A stretch of 34,219 bases of DNA from Iamia sp. SCSIO 61187 (GCF_019443745.1 NZ_CP050950.1:1-34219); one strand, 5' to 3'; shown: positions 12,604-21,176, counted from the stretch's first letter. The notes: a model not told the origin generated them from the letters alone. Made by a program: numbers and translations.

Positions 12604-13005
12604 ATGTCCGAGTCCACGGCCGCCCAGGCGGCCGCTGCTTCGCCGAAGCCAGTCACCAACGCCTTCGAGGCCTCCATCCGGAGCCCTCTCCCGACCATCG
12701 TCGAGTTCCTCATCGAGGTTCTCGGGGGGCCACTTGTGATGCGCATCGCTGGCCGCAGCGACCCCACCGCCCTTGCGGGGTGGGTCGACGGGACTCGCAA
12801 GCCCCGGGCGGCGGCGGACAAGCGGCTCAGAATCGCCTACCGGGTGTTTCTCACCATCCAGGCCGCCGACAGCGATCATGTGGCGCGCGCCTGGTTCGTG
12901 GGCCTCAACCCACAGCTCGGCGACGTGTCCCCCGTCGAGGCCCTACGCGCCGACCGCCATCTCGACGTCGTCACCGCCGCTGCAGCGTTCGTCCAGACGA
13001 GCTGA
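12604..13005 (+). CDS. Xre-like antitoxin (DUF2384/ParS-type) of a RES toxin
   Basis: This is a 133-residue protein. AGWVDGTRKPRAAADKRLRIAYRVFLTI reads as the Xre-like HTH and linker, and WFVGLNPQLGDVSPVEALR as the C-terminal toxin-binding DUF2384 domain with its characteristic NP-LG-SP-E-LR pattern. The first 25 residues are flexible. An AGGAGGGA SD precedes ATG 12604. The family pairs with RES-domain toxins, and here a RES protein lies 98 bases downstream, which fixes the assignment. Antitoxins of this class autoregulate the operon. A palindrome near 12391-12412 lies upstream but is far from the start. Confidence 0.8.
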   Translation: MSESTAAQAAAASPKPVTNAFEASIRSPLPTIVEFLIEVLGGPLVMRIAGRSDPTALAGWVDGTRKPRAAADKRLRIAYRVFLTIQAADSDHVARAWFVGLNPQLGDVSPVEALRADRHLDVVTAAAAFVQTS

Positions 13006-13103
13006 CGACCTGATGCGCTCCGCCACGGGGCCGACCAGGGCACCTACCCTCTCCTCGACGACATCGGCCGCCATGAACGGGCGGCGGTCGGGGAGAGGGA
13101 GCC

Positions 13104-13769
13104 ATGGCAGGGCCAGCGTCGGTGCCACCGCCGGAGGTCCTGTGGCGAGTCGGTTGGGCGACCGACCCCAACGGGGGGCCACCACCTGATCCTCTCGACC
13201 TCGCTAACAGCGAGGCCGGCAACCGCTGGGACCTCATCGACGGCACATCGACGGTCGTCTACGCAGCCACCACCCGCGAAACCGCGATGCTCGAGTCGAC
13301 CGCCCACTTTCGCCTCGACTCCCTCCTCGCGCCCTACGTCGACAGCTGGATCGAGCTTGGACACATGCCACCCGAGGCCGTCCCGGCCGGATGGCGCCAC
13401 AAGCGAACCTGGGCACGCTGGGACCCACCCCCGGGGCTGCAGTTCCTCGACATCGCCAACTCGCAGACCGTGGCCTGGCTCAACGAGCACGCCCGGGCGG
13501 TCCTCGCCACTCGCAACATCGGGACCCTCACCGTCGCGCATGTCACCGGCGAGGACCGCGTCCTGACCCGGCTGCTGTCAGCCTGGTTCCACAACACCAG
13601 CGCCGGCCGGCTCGCCGGCATCTGCTTCCCCTCCAAGCACGGCACCAACCTCCAGTGCTGGGCCATCTACGACCACGCTGCCCCCGACTTCATCGCCGCT
13701 CATCCCATTCTCAAGTCCGACCCCGAGATCTCGACCGCCGAAGCGCTCTTCGGCCTCAAGTTCCACTAG
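13104..13769 (+). CDS. RES-domain toxin
   Basis: This is a 221-residue protein. The RES domain is recognisable by NRWDLIDG (Arg41), VVYAATTRETAMLES (Glu59) and a later Ser in NTSAGRLAGICFPSKHG, then CWAIYDH. RES toxins degrade NAD+ (MbcT-type phosphorolysis or glycohydrolysis), depleting the cell when the antitoxin fails. ATG 13104 has GGAGAGGG just upstream. The 98-base gap to the antitoxin is longer than usual, and part of it is open but without a domain. No catalytic residue appears lost. On a plasmid the pair would stabilise inheritance or act in defence. Confidence 0.83.
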   Translation: MAGPASVPPPEVLWRVGWATDPNGGPPPDPLDLANSEAGNRWDLIDGTSTVVYAATTRETAMLESTAHFRLDSLLAPYVDSWIELGHMPPEAVPAGWRHKRTWARWDPPPGLQFLDIANSQTVAWLNEHARAVLATRNIGTLTVAHVTGEDRVLTRLLSAWFHNTSAGRLAGICFPSKHGTNLQCWAIYDHAAPDFIAAHPILKSDPEISTAEALFGLKFH

Positions 13770-14098
13770 CCCGGCATCCCTCATCGACGACCCCGGCGGC
13801 CCGTCGACCTCTGCCGCCAATCGACGCGGGCTTATAGCAACTTGGTCAACGACGTCCTCAGCGTCGTCGGGGATGGCCTGGGCCCAACGACCACCTCCAC
13901 AGAGCGCGACCCAGCCCCGGTGGACCAGCCGGGCATGGTGGGTCGCCGGCTTCGCCCCTCCGACGTGCGTCAAGGAGAACTCGCTGCGCTCGGCCACGGC
14001 ACTTCTCCTTGACCCCCGCCCCGGCGCTACGCCACAGACGGCGGCCACGGAGCAGGGGCCACCCTGCTCCGCCTCGAGGGCGGAACCATTACAGACGA
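13770..14098. other. Non-coding region with an 11-bp inverted repeat
   Basis: No gene is supported. The clear element is GTCAAGGAGAA (13969-13979) paired with TTCTCCTTGAC (14003-14013), an 11-bp perfect stem with a 23-nt loop, lying between the convergent RES and Ymh-like genes. It could end transcription from both sides. Confidence 0.4.
13969..14013. terminator. 11-bp inverted repeat between convergent genes
   Basis: The arms GTCAAGGAGAA and TTCTCCTTGAC pair perfectly around a 23-nt loop rich in GC. The position between two convergent genes favours a bidirectional terminator, although the loop is long. Confidence 0.4.
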
Positions 14099-14860
14099 TC
14101 ACCGTGCCTCGGGTAGGTGCTGCTCCTCGGCGCTCTCGATCATCCGGGCGAGCATCGAGAGGAGCGCAAGGCGCTCGAGGGCTTCGGCCTCCGTGAGGTC
14201 CGGGCTCGGGTGAGACACGAGATTGCGCACGAACAGGAACGCGCCTCGGATCAACGCTACGGCGCCTTCGTGAGCACTAGTCCACGTCCTGCTGCCTGGC
14301 TTGAGCCCGGAGATCCGCAGACGCATCGGCCATCGTTCGGACGGATCGTCCGGGGCGAACGCCGCCGCGAGGCCGACGCCTCCCTCATCGTGACGACCCA
14401 GTCGCTCTTGCAGCATCAGCTCGATCGCTGTGCTTGCTGCACGAACGGCGTCGTCGGGATGGCCGCTGTCCCACCTTCGAGCCGACACGGCCCAGATCTC
14501 CGGGTGCAGGGCCGACCCAGCAAGCTTTGGACCCGCCGGCCCGACGATGGCCTCGATGTCCTCCATGGTGGTCAACTCTGCAAGGACCTCCACGACGCCT
14601 GCCCGCGCCATCGCGAAGCCGTGGTAGGCGTCGTCCCGGTGGTGGGCGAGCTTGTAGTGCGCGTCCGGCGCCACCTCATCGGCGATTGCCCGCATGACAA
14701 GGAGCTCGCGCATCACCTCGTCCTCGGCCTCGGTCACGGTGCGCTGCAGGTCGGGGTCGTCCCAGCGGTCGGTGACGCGGATGACGTCGTGAGCCTCGAA
14801 GAGGGCGTCGATCGCCCTCAGGGCCTGTCGGGTTCGGGCCTCGGCCGCCTTCACGTCCAC
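14099..14860 (-). CDS. TIGR02391/Ymh-like protein, possible defence or abortive-infection factor
   Basis: This is a 253-residue protein from the GTG at 14860, and the frame is open further upstream to 15004. The C-terminal half is characteristic of the TIGR02391 (Hypothetical Ymh) family: LHPEIWAVSARRWDSGHPDD, AVRAASTAIELMLQERLG, EGAVALIRGAFLFVRNLVSH. The family resembles HEPN-like helical proteins found near R-M and phage-defence genes. The conserved RN-x3-H of the terminal helix (RNLVSH) is present and could be a nuclease motif. The N-terminal half is helical. The start is uncertain because no clear SD is visible. It is an isolated minus-strand gene in the cargo region. The function is unproven. 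Confidence 0.68.
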   Translation of the reverse strand: MDVKAAEARTRQALRAIDALFEAHDVIRVTDRWDDPDLQRTVTEAEDEVMRELLVMRAIADEVAPDAHYKLAHHRDDAYHGFAMARAGVVEVLAELTTMEDIEAIVGPAGPKLAGSALHPEIWAVSARRWDSGHPDDAVRAASTAIELMLQERLGRHDEGGVGLAAAFAPDDPSERWPMRLRISGLKPGSRTWTSAHEGAVALIRGAFLFVRNLVSHPSPDLTEAEALERLALLSMLARMIESAEEQHLPEAR

Positions 14861-15065
14861 CCGATGATCTTGGCGGGCGGATGGCTGTCCTGCCGCTGAT
14901 CGGCGGGAGAAGAGAAGCCACTCAAAGTCGACAACCCAACTGCCCACGACGCCCTCCGCCACAGCGTGAGGGGCGCCCCGGCGGTGGTGGCGGTGGTGGC
15001 GCACCGACGACGAGGCCGTCCGAAAATGCGTTCAGGGCCTGGCAAACGTGTGCCTGCCGCCGGCC

Positions 15066-15401
15066 CTAGTCGGTGGCCTGCGGAGTGGGGGAGCGGTCGC
15101 CGTTCCGTGACGGGGGCTCCGGCACCGAGGCGCGCAGGCGACGCACCTCCTTGGGGGGCAGTTCGGTCAGCGACGCAAGGTCGGTGGGGCCCAGCCCTGT
15201 CGCGGCCAGCTTGTCCAGGTTGGCCCCGGCATCTCGCTCGGCAGCGAGCACGGCGGTCTGGGCGGCGGCCAGCGCGTCGAGCGAGCGGAGCGTCGCCTCG
15301 AGGGCGGTCGTGCGCTCCCGTTCCTGGGCGTCCAGCTTCTCTCGCTCACGACGTTGTGCGTCTCTGATCCGTTGCCGTGCCACCTGCGCTCTGCTCGCCA
15401 T
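15066..15401 (-). CDS. Coiled-coil accessory protein divergent from the relaxase
   Basis: This is a 111-residue, highly charged, mostly helical protein. Residues 1-60 (SRAQVARQRIRDAQRREREKL onwards, then LEATLRSLDALAAAQTAVLAAERDAG) predict a long coiled coil. The rest (GLGPTDLASLTELPPKEVRRLRA) resembles a small HTH or hinge. The position just across from the MobF relaxase gene, with the candidate oriT between, is where relaxosome accessory and mobilisation proteins are often encoded. The family is not recognised. The start ATG 15401 has only a weak SD. A role in oriT binding or relaxase regulation is inferred from context alone. Confidence 0.6.
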   Translation of the reverse strand: MASRAQVARQRIRDAQRREREKLDAQERERTTALEATLRSLDALAAAQTAVLAAERDAGANLDKLAATGLGPTDLASLTELPPKEVRRLRASVPEPPSRNGDRSPTPQATD

Positions 15402-15651
15402 TCACGCCACCGTTCCCACCAGGTCCTGACCGTCAAACCCTCGTCGCTCGCTGCGCTCACGACACTGCTGATGTGCCACGTCTCCGCCGCGTCACGATGG
15501 TCGCTCTTCGCCGCTGCTCAGACCGACACAGCCTTGCATCCAGATGGTTGGAGCGCGCTACGGTGTCGGCGATGGCTCGCCGCCGGCGCTGGTGGCCTCC
15601 TGCGGAGGCCCGCACGACGAGGGCGCCGCGCTCCGGTGAGGCGGTCGGGCC
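15402..15651. other. Candidate origin-of-transfer and promoter region
   Basis: These 250 bases separate the accessory gene from the relaxase gene. They contain TTGCAT (15534-15539) and TACGGT (15559-15564), a -35/-10 pair with a long 19-base spacer, and a strong hairpin at 15594-15610. MobF relaxases nick near an inverted repeat next to their own gene, so oriT is expected here. I could not identify a nic site by similarity. Confidence 0.4.
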
Positions 15652-15658
15652 GTGCTGA
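15572..15658 (+). CDS. Possible 28-residue leader ORF overlapping the relaxase start
   Basis: An ATG at 15572, close to the predicted transcription start of the -10 at 15559-15564, opens a short Arg/Trp-rich frame (MARRRRWWPPAEARTTR...). It ends TGA at 15656-15658, overlapping the relaxase GTG (15652) as GTGCTGA. Translational coupling of the relaxase to this leader would fit. It may equally be chance. Confidence 0.25.
   Translation: MARRRRWWPPAEARTTRAPRSGEAVGPC
15594..15610. other. GGCCTCC-TGC-GGAGGCC hairpin, candidate part of oriT
   Basis: These are seven perfect base pairs with a 3-nt loop, 42 bases before the relaxase start. They could be the oriT inverted repeat bound by the relaxase or an mRNA leader hairpin. 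Confidence 0.35.
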
Positions 15659-18600
15659 ACATCGGGCGCATCGGCGCCGGGTCAGGGATCGACTACCTGA
15701 CCTCGGCGGTGGCCACCGGCATGCACGACTACTACGTAGGTGTCGGTGAAGCCCCCGGCCAATGGTGGGGGAGGGGAGCAGGTCACCTCGACCTTCACGG
15801 CGAGGCCGACACGGCCCACGTCGAGGCGCTCTATGGGCTCGGCGAGCACCCGCACACCGGCGACGCCCTGGGTCACCGCTACCGGCTCTACCGCTCGCCG
15901 GAAGAACGCGCCGAGGAGAAGATCAGCGCCGCCGGGTGGCCGCCCGACAGCGTCGAGGCGGCGGCGATCCTGGCCGAGGAGCTGCGCCGGGGCACCCGCA
16001 CCGCCGTCGGGGGATGGGATCTCACCTTCCGGCCGGTGAAGTCGGTCTCGGCGCTGTGGGCAGTCGTCGACCCGGCGGTCAGAGCCGAGATCGAAGCGGC
16101 CCATGACGCCGCCGTCGTGGAAGCCCTGGGGCACCTCGAGGACCACGTCGCAGCCACCCGGGCGGGACGCGACGGGGTCCGCCACCTCGACATCGACGGT
16201 GTCACCGTGGCCCGGTTCCAGCACCGCACGAGCCGCAACGGCGACCCGCTGCTCCACACGCACTGCGCGGTGGCCAACAAGGTCCGCACCAGCACCGATG
16301 GCAAGTGGCGGACCCTCGACGGGGGCCGCATCTTCGAGTCCGGACCTGAGCTGAACGCCATCTACACCGCCCGCATCGAGGCCGAGCTGACCTCCCGCCT
16401 CGGGGTGGCGTGGCGGCCGAGAGCCGATGGGCGAGGCCGGGAGCTCGCCGGCGTCGACGACGCGGTGATCGACCTGTGGTCGACCCGACGCCACGAGATC
16501 GTGGCCCGCTACGAGCAGCTCGCCGATGAGCTGCGCCGATCGGGTCGCAGCATCACCACCTCGAGCCGGGCCCGACTCATGCAACAAGCCACGCTCGAGA
16601 CCCGCCAGGCGAAGGCAAGCGCCCCCGACGACCTCCACGGCCGGTGGCGAGCAGAGCTGGACCGGGCGGGACTGGAGGTCGCCCTGGACGCCGAGGCCGG
16701 CCCGGGCCCGGCGGTCGAGGCCGAGGCCATAGCCGCGGCGGCCACGGATCTGCTGGCGAGCCGTCAGGCGACGTGGACGCGGGCCCAGTTGGTCGGAGCA
16801 GTGGTGCACGTCGCACCCGGACCGCTGGCACCGGACCCCGTCGCCGCGGCCGACGTGGCCGAGGCGATCGCCGATCAGGCCCTCGGCCAGCGGGGGACGA
16901 TCGTGATCGAGCCGCCGGCGCCCATCGCCGATGGGCCGCTGCGCAGGAGCGGGCGCAGCGTCTACGACGACCCCCGCCCGCCGCGGATCACCTCGACCGG
17001 GATCGTCACCGCCGAAGCCCGAGTCCTCGCCGCCGGCGGCCGCCGCGGCGCCCGAACCGTGCCGGCAGAGATCGTCGCCGAGGTCACCGAGGCGCACGGG
17101 CTCGGCCCCGACCAGATCGCCGCCGCAGCCACAGCACTGCTCGACGACCGGCGACTCGAGGTCATGGTCGGACCCGCAGGTGCGGGCAAGACCCGCACCG
17201 TCGGCGCCATCGCCGATGCCTGGTGCCGCAGCGGCGGCCGGGTCGTGGGTACCGCGGTGTCGGAGACAGCCGCCCGGGTCCTGGGCGACGAGCTGGCCGC
17301 CGCCGGCGCCGCCGATGTCACCGTGGCCAACCTGGCCGTCCTGCTCGGGCCCCTCGGCCCCCCAGAGGGGCCATCGGTGCCGGTCGAGGAGGTCGCCGCA
17401 GACCTCGACCGGTGGGCCGCCGCCGGGCTCGGCCCCGGGGACCTGGTCGTCATCGACGAGGCCGGCATGGCCCCCACGATCGGTCTGGCCCGGCTGGTCG
17501 CCGGCGCCGAGCAGGCCGGGGCCCGGATCCTGTGCGTCGGAGACCACCGCCAGCTCGGCGCTGCCGAGGCCGGCGGGATGTTGCGCCAGCTGGTCGCCGA
17601 GCACGGCGCCGCACACCTCACCGGGATCCACCGCTTCGCCGCCCAGTGGGAGCGCGACGCCTCGACCCGGCTGCGCGACGGCGACACCACCGTCGTCGAC
17701 GACTACGACGACCACGACCGCATCCGAGGCGGCGACACCGAGGAGATGGCCGAAGCCGCCTACCAGGGTTGGCTCGCCGACACCCTCGACGGGCGGGCCT
17801 CGGTGCTCGTCACCGCCACCAACGAGACCGCAGCCGAGCTGGCCGGCCGGGCCCGGGCCGAGTTGATCCGCCGGGGGCTCGTCGACGACGGGCGCAGCGT
17901 CGACCTGCGCGACGGCAACCGGGCCTCGGTCGGCGACCAGATCGTCACCCGCCGCAACGACCGCACCATCGCAGCGGGGACCACCGGGCGGTTCGTGGCC
18001 AACCGGGACCGATGGGCGATCGAGAAGGTCCGCCGCGACGGCGGACTGATCGTCTGTCACGCCGAGCACGGCCAACGAGCCCACCTCCCCGCCGCGTATG
18101 TGGCCGCCGATGTCGAGCTGGCCTACGCAGGGACCGCGCACGCCGTCCAGGGCCGCACCGTCGACACCAGCCACGCCCTGCTCGCCGCCGGCGACTCGTC
18201 GATGGAGACCGCGTACGTCGCCCTCACCCGGGGCCGCCACGCGAACCAGGCCTACGTGGCCTGCGTCGACGTCGACGGCGAGCACGGCGGCGGACGAGAC
18301 ACCCCCCAGGCCGTCCTCGCCGGGATCATCGCCCGCCCGGCGATCGACCAGACCGCCACCGAACATCTCGTCGACGACGGCGCCGACTCCCTCGCCCACC
18401 TCATCCCCGCCGGCGAGGACCTCCGAGCCCAACGGGCCGCCGAACGCAGCCGCCGGAGGCTCGCCGCCCTCGACCGTCCCGACCTCGACGTCGAGGACCC
18501 GGCCGGGCTCGACCAGATCCTCACAAACGTCGGCCGGGATCCCATGGCCGAGCTGGCCCAGCTCACACGGCCCCTGCCGCCCGGAACGACCTGGTCCCGG

Positions 18601-19026
18601 CGGGTCATGGCCGAGACCGCCCGGGCCGCCCTCCAAGGGCCGCCAGCGCCGCTGGTGCACACCGTGGACCCTGGTGCAGACCCCAGCGACGACGCAGCCC
18701 TACGGGCCCTCCAGCACCGCATCCGGGCACGCGAGACCCTCGTGGCCGAGCGCGCCATCGCCGAGCGGCCCCCATGGGCCTCCCAGGTCCACGTCGACGA
18801 CGAGACCGCCCAAGAAGAGGCCCTCCGAGCGATCGCCATCTACCGCGACCGCTGGAGCATCACCACCCCCGACCCAATCGGACCCCGCCCCGCAGGCCGG
18901 GGACCCCGGCTCAACGCCTGGGCCACCATCAACCGACGCCTCACCCCCGGACGGTCGAGCGGACAGAGCCCGGCGCGCACGCCGGCACCCGCGCCGACAG
19001 GTGGGCGGGACAGGCTGGATCTCTAA
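15652..19026 (+). CDS. traA: MobF-family conjugative relaxase-helicase (TrwC/TraA-type)
   Basis: This is a 1124-residue protein with two halves. The N-terminal TrwC relaxase domain opens VLNIGRIGAGSGIDYL. Nucleophile tyrosines occur in the family positions (Tyr15, Tyr27-28), GWDLTFRPVKSVSALWA follows, and FQHRTSRNGDPLLHTHC carries the metal-binding His triad (His191, His202, His204). The C-terminal superfamily I helicase has Walker A GPAGAGKT (507-514), Walker B VVIDEAGMAP (599-608), AGTAHAVQGRTVDTSHALL and VALTRGRHANQAYV. It nicks oriT, stays covalently bound to the 5' end and unwinds the strand for transfer. The GTG at 15652 is supported by the canonical first residues. The IS3 copy lies 97 bases past the stop, so the gene is intact. 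The C-terminal tail is Pro/Arg-rich. Confidence 0.95.
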   Translation: MLNIGRIGAGSGIDYLTSAVATGMHDYYVGVGEAPGQWWGRGAGHLDLHGEADTAHVEALYGLGEHPHTGDALGHRYRLYRSPEERAEEKISAAGWPPDSVEAAAILAEELRRGTRTAVGGWDLTFRPVKSVSALWAVVDPAVRAEIEAAHDAAVVEALGHLEDHVAATRAGRDGVRHLDIDGVTVARFQHRTSRNGDPLLHTHCAVANKVRTSTDGKWRTLDGGRIFESGPELNAIYTARIEAELTSRLGVAWRPRADGRGRELAGVDDAVIDLWSTRRHEIVARYEQLADELRRSGRSITTSSRARLMQQATLETRQAKASAPDDLHGRWRAELDRAGLEVALDAEAGPGPAVEAEAIAAAATDLLASRQATWTRAQLVGAVVHVAPGPLAPDPVAAADVAEAIADQALGQRGTIVIEPPAPIADGPLRRSGRSVYDDPRPPRITSTGIVTAEARVLAAGGRRGARTVPAEIVAEVTEAHGLGPDQIAAAATALLDDRRLEVMVGPAGAGKTRTVGAIADAWCRSGGRVVGTAVSETAARVLGDELAAAGAADVTVANLAVLLGPLGPPEGPSVPVEEVAADLDRWAAAGLGPGDLVVIDEAGMAPTIGLARLVAGAEQAGARILCVGDHRQLGAAEAGGMLRQLVAEHGAAHLTGIHRFAAQWERDASTRLRDGDTTVVDDYDDHDRIRGGDTEEMAEAAYQGWLADTLDGRASVLVTATNETAAELAGRARAELIRRGLVDDGRSVDLRDGNRASVGDQIVTRRNDRTIAAGTTGRFVANRDRWAIEKVRRDGGLIVCHAEHGQRAHLPAAYVAADVELAYAGTAHAVQGRTVDTSHALLAAGDSSMETAYVALTRGRHANQAYVACVDVDGEHGGGRDTPQAVLAGIIARPAIDQTATEHLVDDGADSLAHLIPAGEDLRAQRAAERSRRRLAALDRPDLDVEDPAGLDQILTNVGRDPMAELAQLTRPLPPGTTWSRRVMAETARAALQGPPAPLVHTVDPGADPSDDAALRALQHRIRARETLVAERAIAERPPWASQVHVDDETAQEEALRAIAIYRDRWSITTPDPIGPRPAGRGPRLNAWATINRRLTPGRSSGQSPARTPAPAPTGGRDRLDL

Positions 19027-19186
19027 CGGCCAGGGCCCCAAGGTCCACGACAGCTCTCAGCTCAGTGAACGTATGTGTACTAGGTGGGGCCAAGTGCCTC
19101 CGGCGAGCCAGCCGCAGACGGTCTGGAGTTGCCCCGCTTTCGTGGACACCTGATTCTGGGGGAGACCCTGGAGGAAGGAGGCCCGT

Positions 19187-19483
19187 GTGGGTCGTCCCGC
19201 GAAGTACCCGGCGGAGTTCCGTCGTGAAGCTGTTGCTCTGGTGAAGTCATCGGGGCGGCCGGTGGCCGAGGTGGCCCGGTCGCTCGAGATCGCCGAGGGC
19301 ACGTTGTGGAACTGGATGAAGGCCGACCGCGAAGCCGACGAGCGGGCCAAGGACCCCAACGCCCTCTCGGAGTCCGAACGTGACGAGCTGCGCCGGCTCC
19401 GGCGCAAGACCGCCCAGCAGGAGATCGACCTCGAGATCCTCCGCAAGGCAGCCGCCTATTTCGCCCGGGAGACGATGCGGTGA
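19187..19483 (+). CDS. IS3-family transposase OrfA
   Basis: This is a 98-residue protein. GRPAKYPAEFRREAVALVKSSGRPVAEVARSLEIAEGTLWNWMK is the HTH typical of IS3 OrfA. SESERDELRRLRRKTAQQEIDLEILRKAAAYF is the leucine-zipper region. It starts at the GTG at 19187, with AGGAAGGAGG at 19172-19181 as SD, and ends four bases into OrfB. In IS3 elements the two are joined by -1 frameshifting to make the full transposase. I could not assign the slippery site confidently. Confidence 0.9.
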   Translation: MGRPAKYPAEFRREAVALVKSSGRPVAEVARSLEIAEGTLWNWMKADREADERAKDPNALSESERDELRRLRRKTAQQEIDLEILRKAAAYFARETMR

Positions 19484-20352
19484 CCGGCTTCCGCTTCGTC
19501 GACGAGCACCAAGCCGAGTACCGCATCAGCGATCTGTGCCGGGTCGCTGGGGCGTCGCGGTCGGGGTTCTATGCCTGGCGCAGCCGAGGACCGTCGGAGC
19601 GTCACCTGGCCGATGCTGAGCTGCTGGGCGAGATTCGGGCCATCCACGAGGCTTCGCGGGGGACCTACGGGGCGCCGCGGGTTCGGGGCCAGCTGCGCCG
19701 CCGGGGCCGCCGCGTGAGCCGCAAGCGCGTGGCTCGGCTCATGGCCACGAACGGGCTCGTCGGAGCGCATAGCCGGCGCCGTTGGCGCCGTGGCCGTCAC
19801 CCTGCGATGGTCCCGGCCCCTGACCTGTTGAACCGGGACTTCACCGCTCCGCACTCGGACCTGCGCTGGGTCGCGGACATCACCGAGTTCGCCTGTTGTG
19901 ACGGCAAGCTCTACCTCGCCGGCATCCGCGATCTCCACGACCGGGGCCTGGCGGGCTGGTCCATGGGCGAACGCCAGACCACAGATCTGGTCGTCGCCGC
20001 TTTGGTCATGGCCCTCGGACGGCGCCGCCCCGCCGGCGAGCTGGTCCACCACGCGGATCACGGGCCGCAATACACCAGCGTGGAGTTCACCAACCGGCTC
20101 GCCGACTGGGACCTCGCCGGCTCCTACGGCTCGGTCGGCGACGCCTTCGACAACGCCGCCATGGAGACCTTCTGGGCCACCCTCAAGCGCGAGATCCGCC
20201 ACATCTGGGGACCCTGGGAGACCCTCACCCGCTCCGAGCTACGCACGATCCTGTTCGACTACATCGAGGTCTTCTACAACCGCCGACGCCACCAGACCGG
20301 CCTCGACCACCGCACCCCCGCCGAGGCCTACCATCCCGCCCCGGCAGCCTGA
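19480..20352 (+). CDS. IS3-family transposase OrfB (DDE integrase domain)
   Basis: This is a 290-residue protein. YRISDLCRVAGASRSGFYAWRSR is the N-terminal HTH-21 region. The rve catalytic core has Asp133 (WVADITE), Asp193 (HHADHGPQYTS) and Glu229 (NAAMETFW), with the normal 35-residue D-E spacing. YNRRRHQTGLDHRTPAEAY closes the domain. There is no stop or deletion, so the enzyme should be active. The GTG at 19480 overlaps the OrfA stop. Confidence 0.93.
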   Translation: MTGFRFVDEHQAEYRISDLCRVAGASRSGFYAWRSRGPSERHLADAELLGEIRAIHEASRGTYGAPRVRGQLRRRGRRVSRKRVARLMATNGLVGAHSRRRWRRGRHPAMVPAPDLLNRDFTAPHSDLRWVADITEFACCDGKLYLAGIRDLHDRGLAGWSMGERQTTDLVVAALVMALGRRRPAGELVHHADHGPQYTSVEFTNRLADWDLAGSYGSVGDAFDNAAMETFWATLKREIRHIWGPWETLTRSELRTILFDYIEVFYNRRRHQTGLDHRTPAEAYHPAPAA

Positions 20353-20486
20353 TCTGCCACAACCCCGTGTCCACCGAACCGGGGCAACTCCAGGTCGGGC
20401 ATCCGTCGCCTGAAGGGGTCGCCTAGGTTGCGTCACGGGGAATGGTTGCAATGACTCCGACTTGCGGACCCCCCGGGGAGAGGGAC

Positions 20487-21176
20487 ATGAAGAGGTTGGT
20501 CACTCTCGTGGCGATTGTTGCTGCCACGCTGCTGGCTTGCTCCGAAGATCGGGATGAGCCGCAGGACGCCTCCTCGGAAGCAACTGAGGCAGCCCCGGAG
20601 TCGACCTCGACTGAGGCGGACACCACGACAGCTCGGCGGTCGACGACCACCACGGCCTCGTCGACGACCACCACGACTGAGGCGCCGTTCCCGGTAGCGC
20701 CACCAGAAGCCGCCAGCTCAGTCGGAGAGTTGTGCAGGTTCATCGAGGGCTTCGAGGTCGCGTCGGGCGGCAGCGCGACCCTGCTGTGGGTAAACGTCGC
20801 TGCACCTCCAAATGGGGGCCAACTGACGCTGGTCGTCGGCTTCTCAAAGCATCCCCCCGGGCCCGGCCCTGCTGAGGCTCAAGCGCTCGCCAAGTTGCTG
20901 CCCTTCGCCCGGGCAGCGATCGCTGTACGGCCGGACATCGTTGAATTCGTGCCCATCGTGAGTGGTACCAGCTTCGAGGCGGCCCGCAAGACGCTGTGGG
21001 AGATCCCGCGTGCTGACCTTGAGGGCTACGACCTCCAGAACCCAGAGGGGTTCGCCTCCGGTCTGCCGACTGCGGAGTGGACCCAGGGGCGGCTGCCACT
21101 GACGTACCTGTTTCCTGACCCAAGTCGCCTTGACGCCGATGGGCGGTTCATCGAGGGCTCACCCTGCGTCGGCTGA
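20487..21176 (+). CDS. Secreted lipoprotein of unknown function
   Basis: This is a 229-residue protein. The signal peptide MKRLVTLVAIVAATLLAC ends in a lipobox with Cys18 as the lipidated residue. A linker of Ser/Thr/Glu (about residues 20-72) includes TTTTASSTTTTTEAP. The rest is a globular domain of about 150 residues with GGQLTLVVGFSKHP and SRLDADGRFIEGSPCVG. ATG 20487 is preceded by GGGGAGAGGG. No family is recognised. It lies after the IS, before the T4SS operon that reads the other way, and may act at the mating surface, but this is only context. The longer frame from 20442 would put an unusual tail before the signal peptide and is not used. Confidence 0.75.
   Translation: MKRLVTLVAIVAATLLACSEDRDEPQDASSEATEAAPESTSTEADTTTARRSTTTTASSTTTTTEAPFPVAPPEAASSVGELCRFIEGFEVASGGSATLLWVNVAAPPNGGQLTLVVGFSKHPPGPGPAEAQALAKLLPFARAAIAVRPDIVEFVPIVSGTSFEAARKTLWEIPRADLEGYDLQNPEGFASGLPTAEWTQGRLPLTYLFPDPSRLDADGRFIEGSPCVG

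Larger units (their letters stand above)
19124..20392 (+). mobile_element. Complete IS3-family insertion sequence, 1269 bp
   Basis: The terminal inverted repeats are 19124-19149 (starting TGGAGTTGCCCCG) and 20367-20392 (its complement), 26 bp with three mismatches (near-central positions C/G, T/C and C/G). GGTC flanks both sides (19120-19123 and 20393-20396) as a 4-bp target duplication. Two overlapping ORFs are intact, so the element may be active. It lies just downstream of traA. Confidence 0.92.

Noticed and set aside
15402-15440. A seventh operator cluster before the accessory gene (CACCGT at 15408 and GACCGT at 15428)
   Set aside because: The spacing of 20 bases and lack of inverted partners do not fit the other six clusters.
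15682-18660. Very long minus-strand open frame opposite the relaxase gene
   Set aside because: It is the GC-bias shadow of traA. It has no domain and is Gly/Asp/Val-rich with no SD.
16644-19244. Long plus-strand frame in another phase over traA and the IS
   Set aside because: The product is Arg/Gly/Pro-rich and crosses the traA stop and the IS end.
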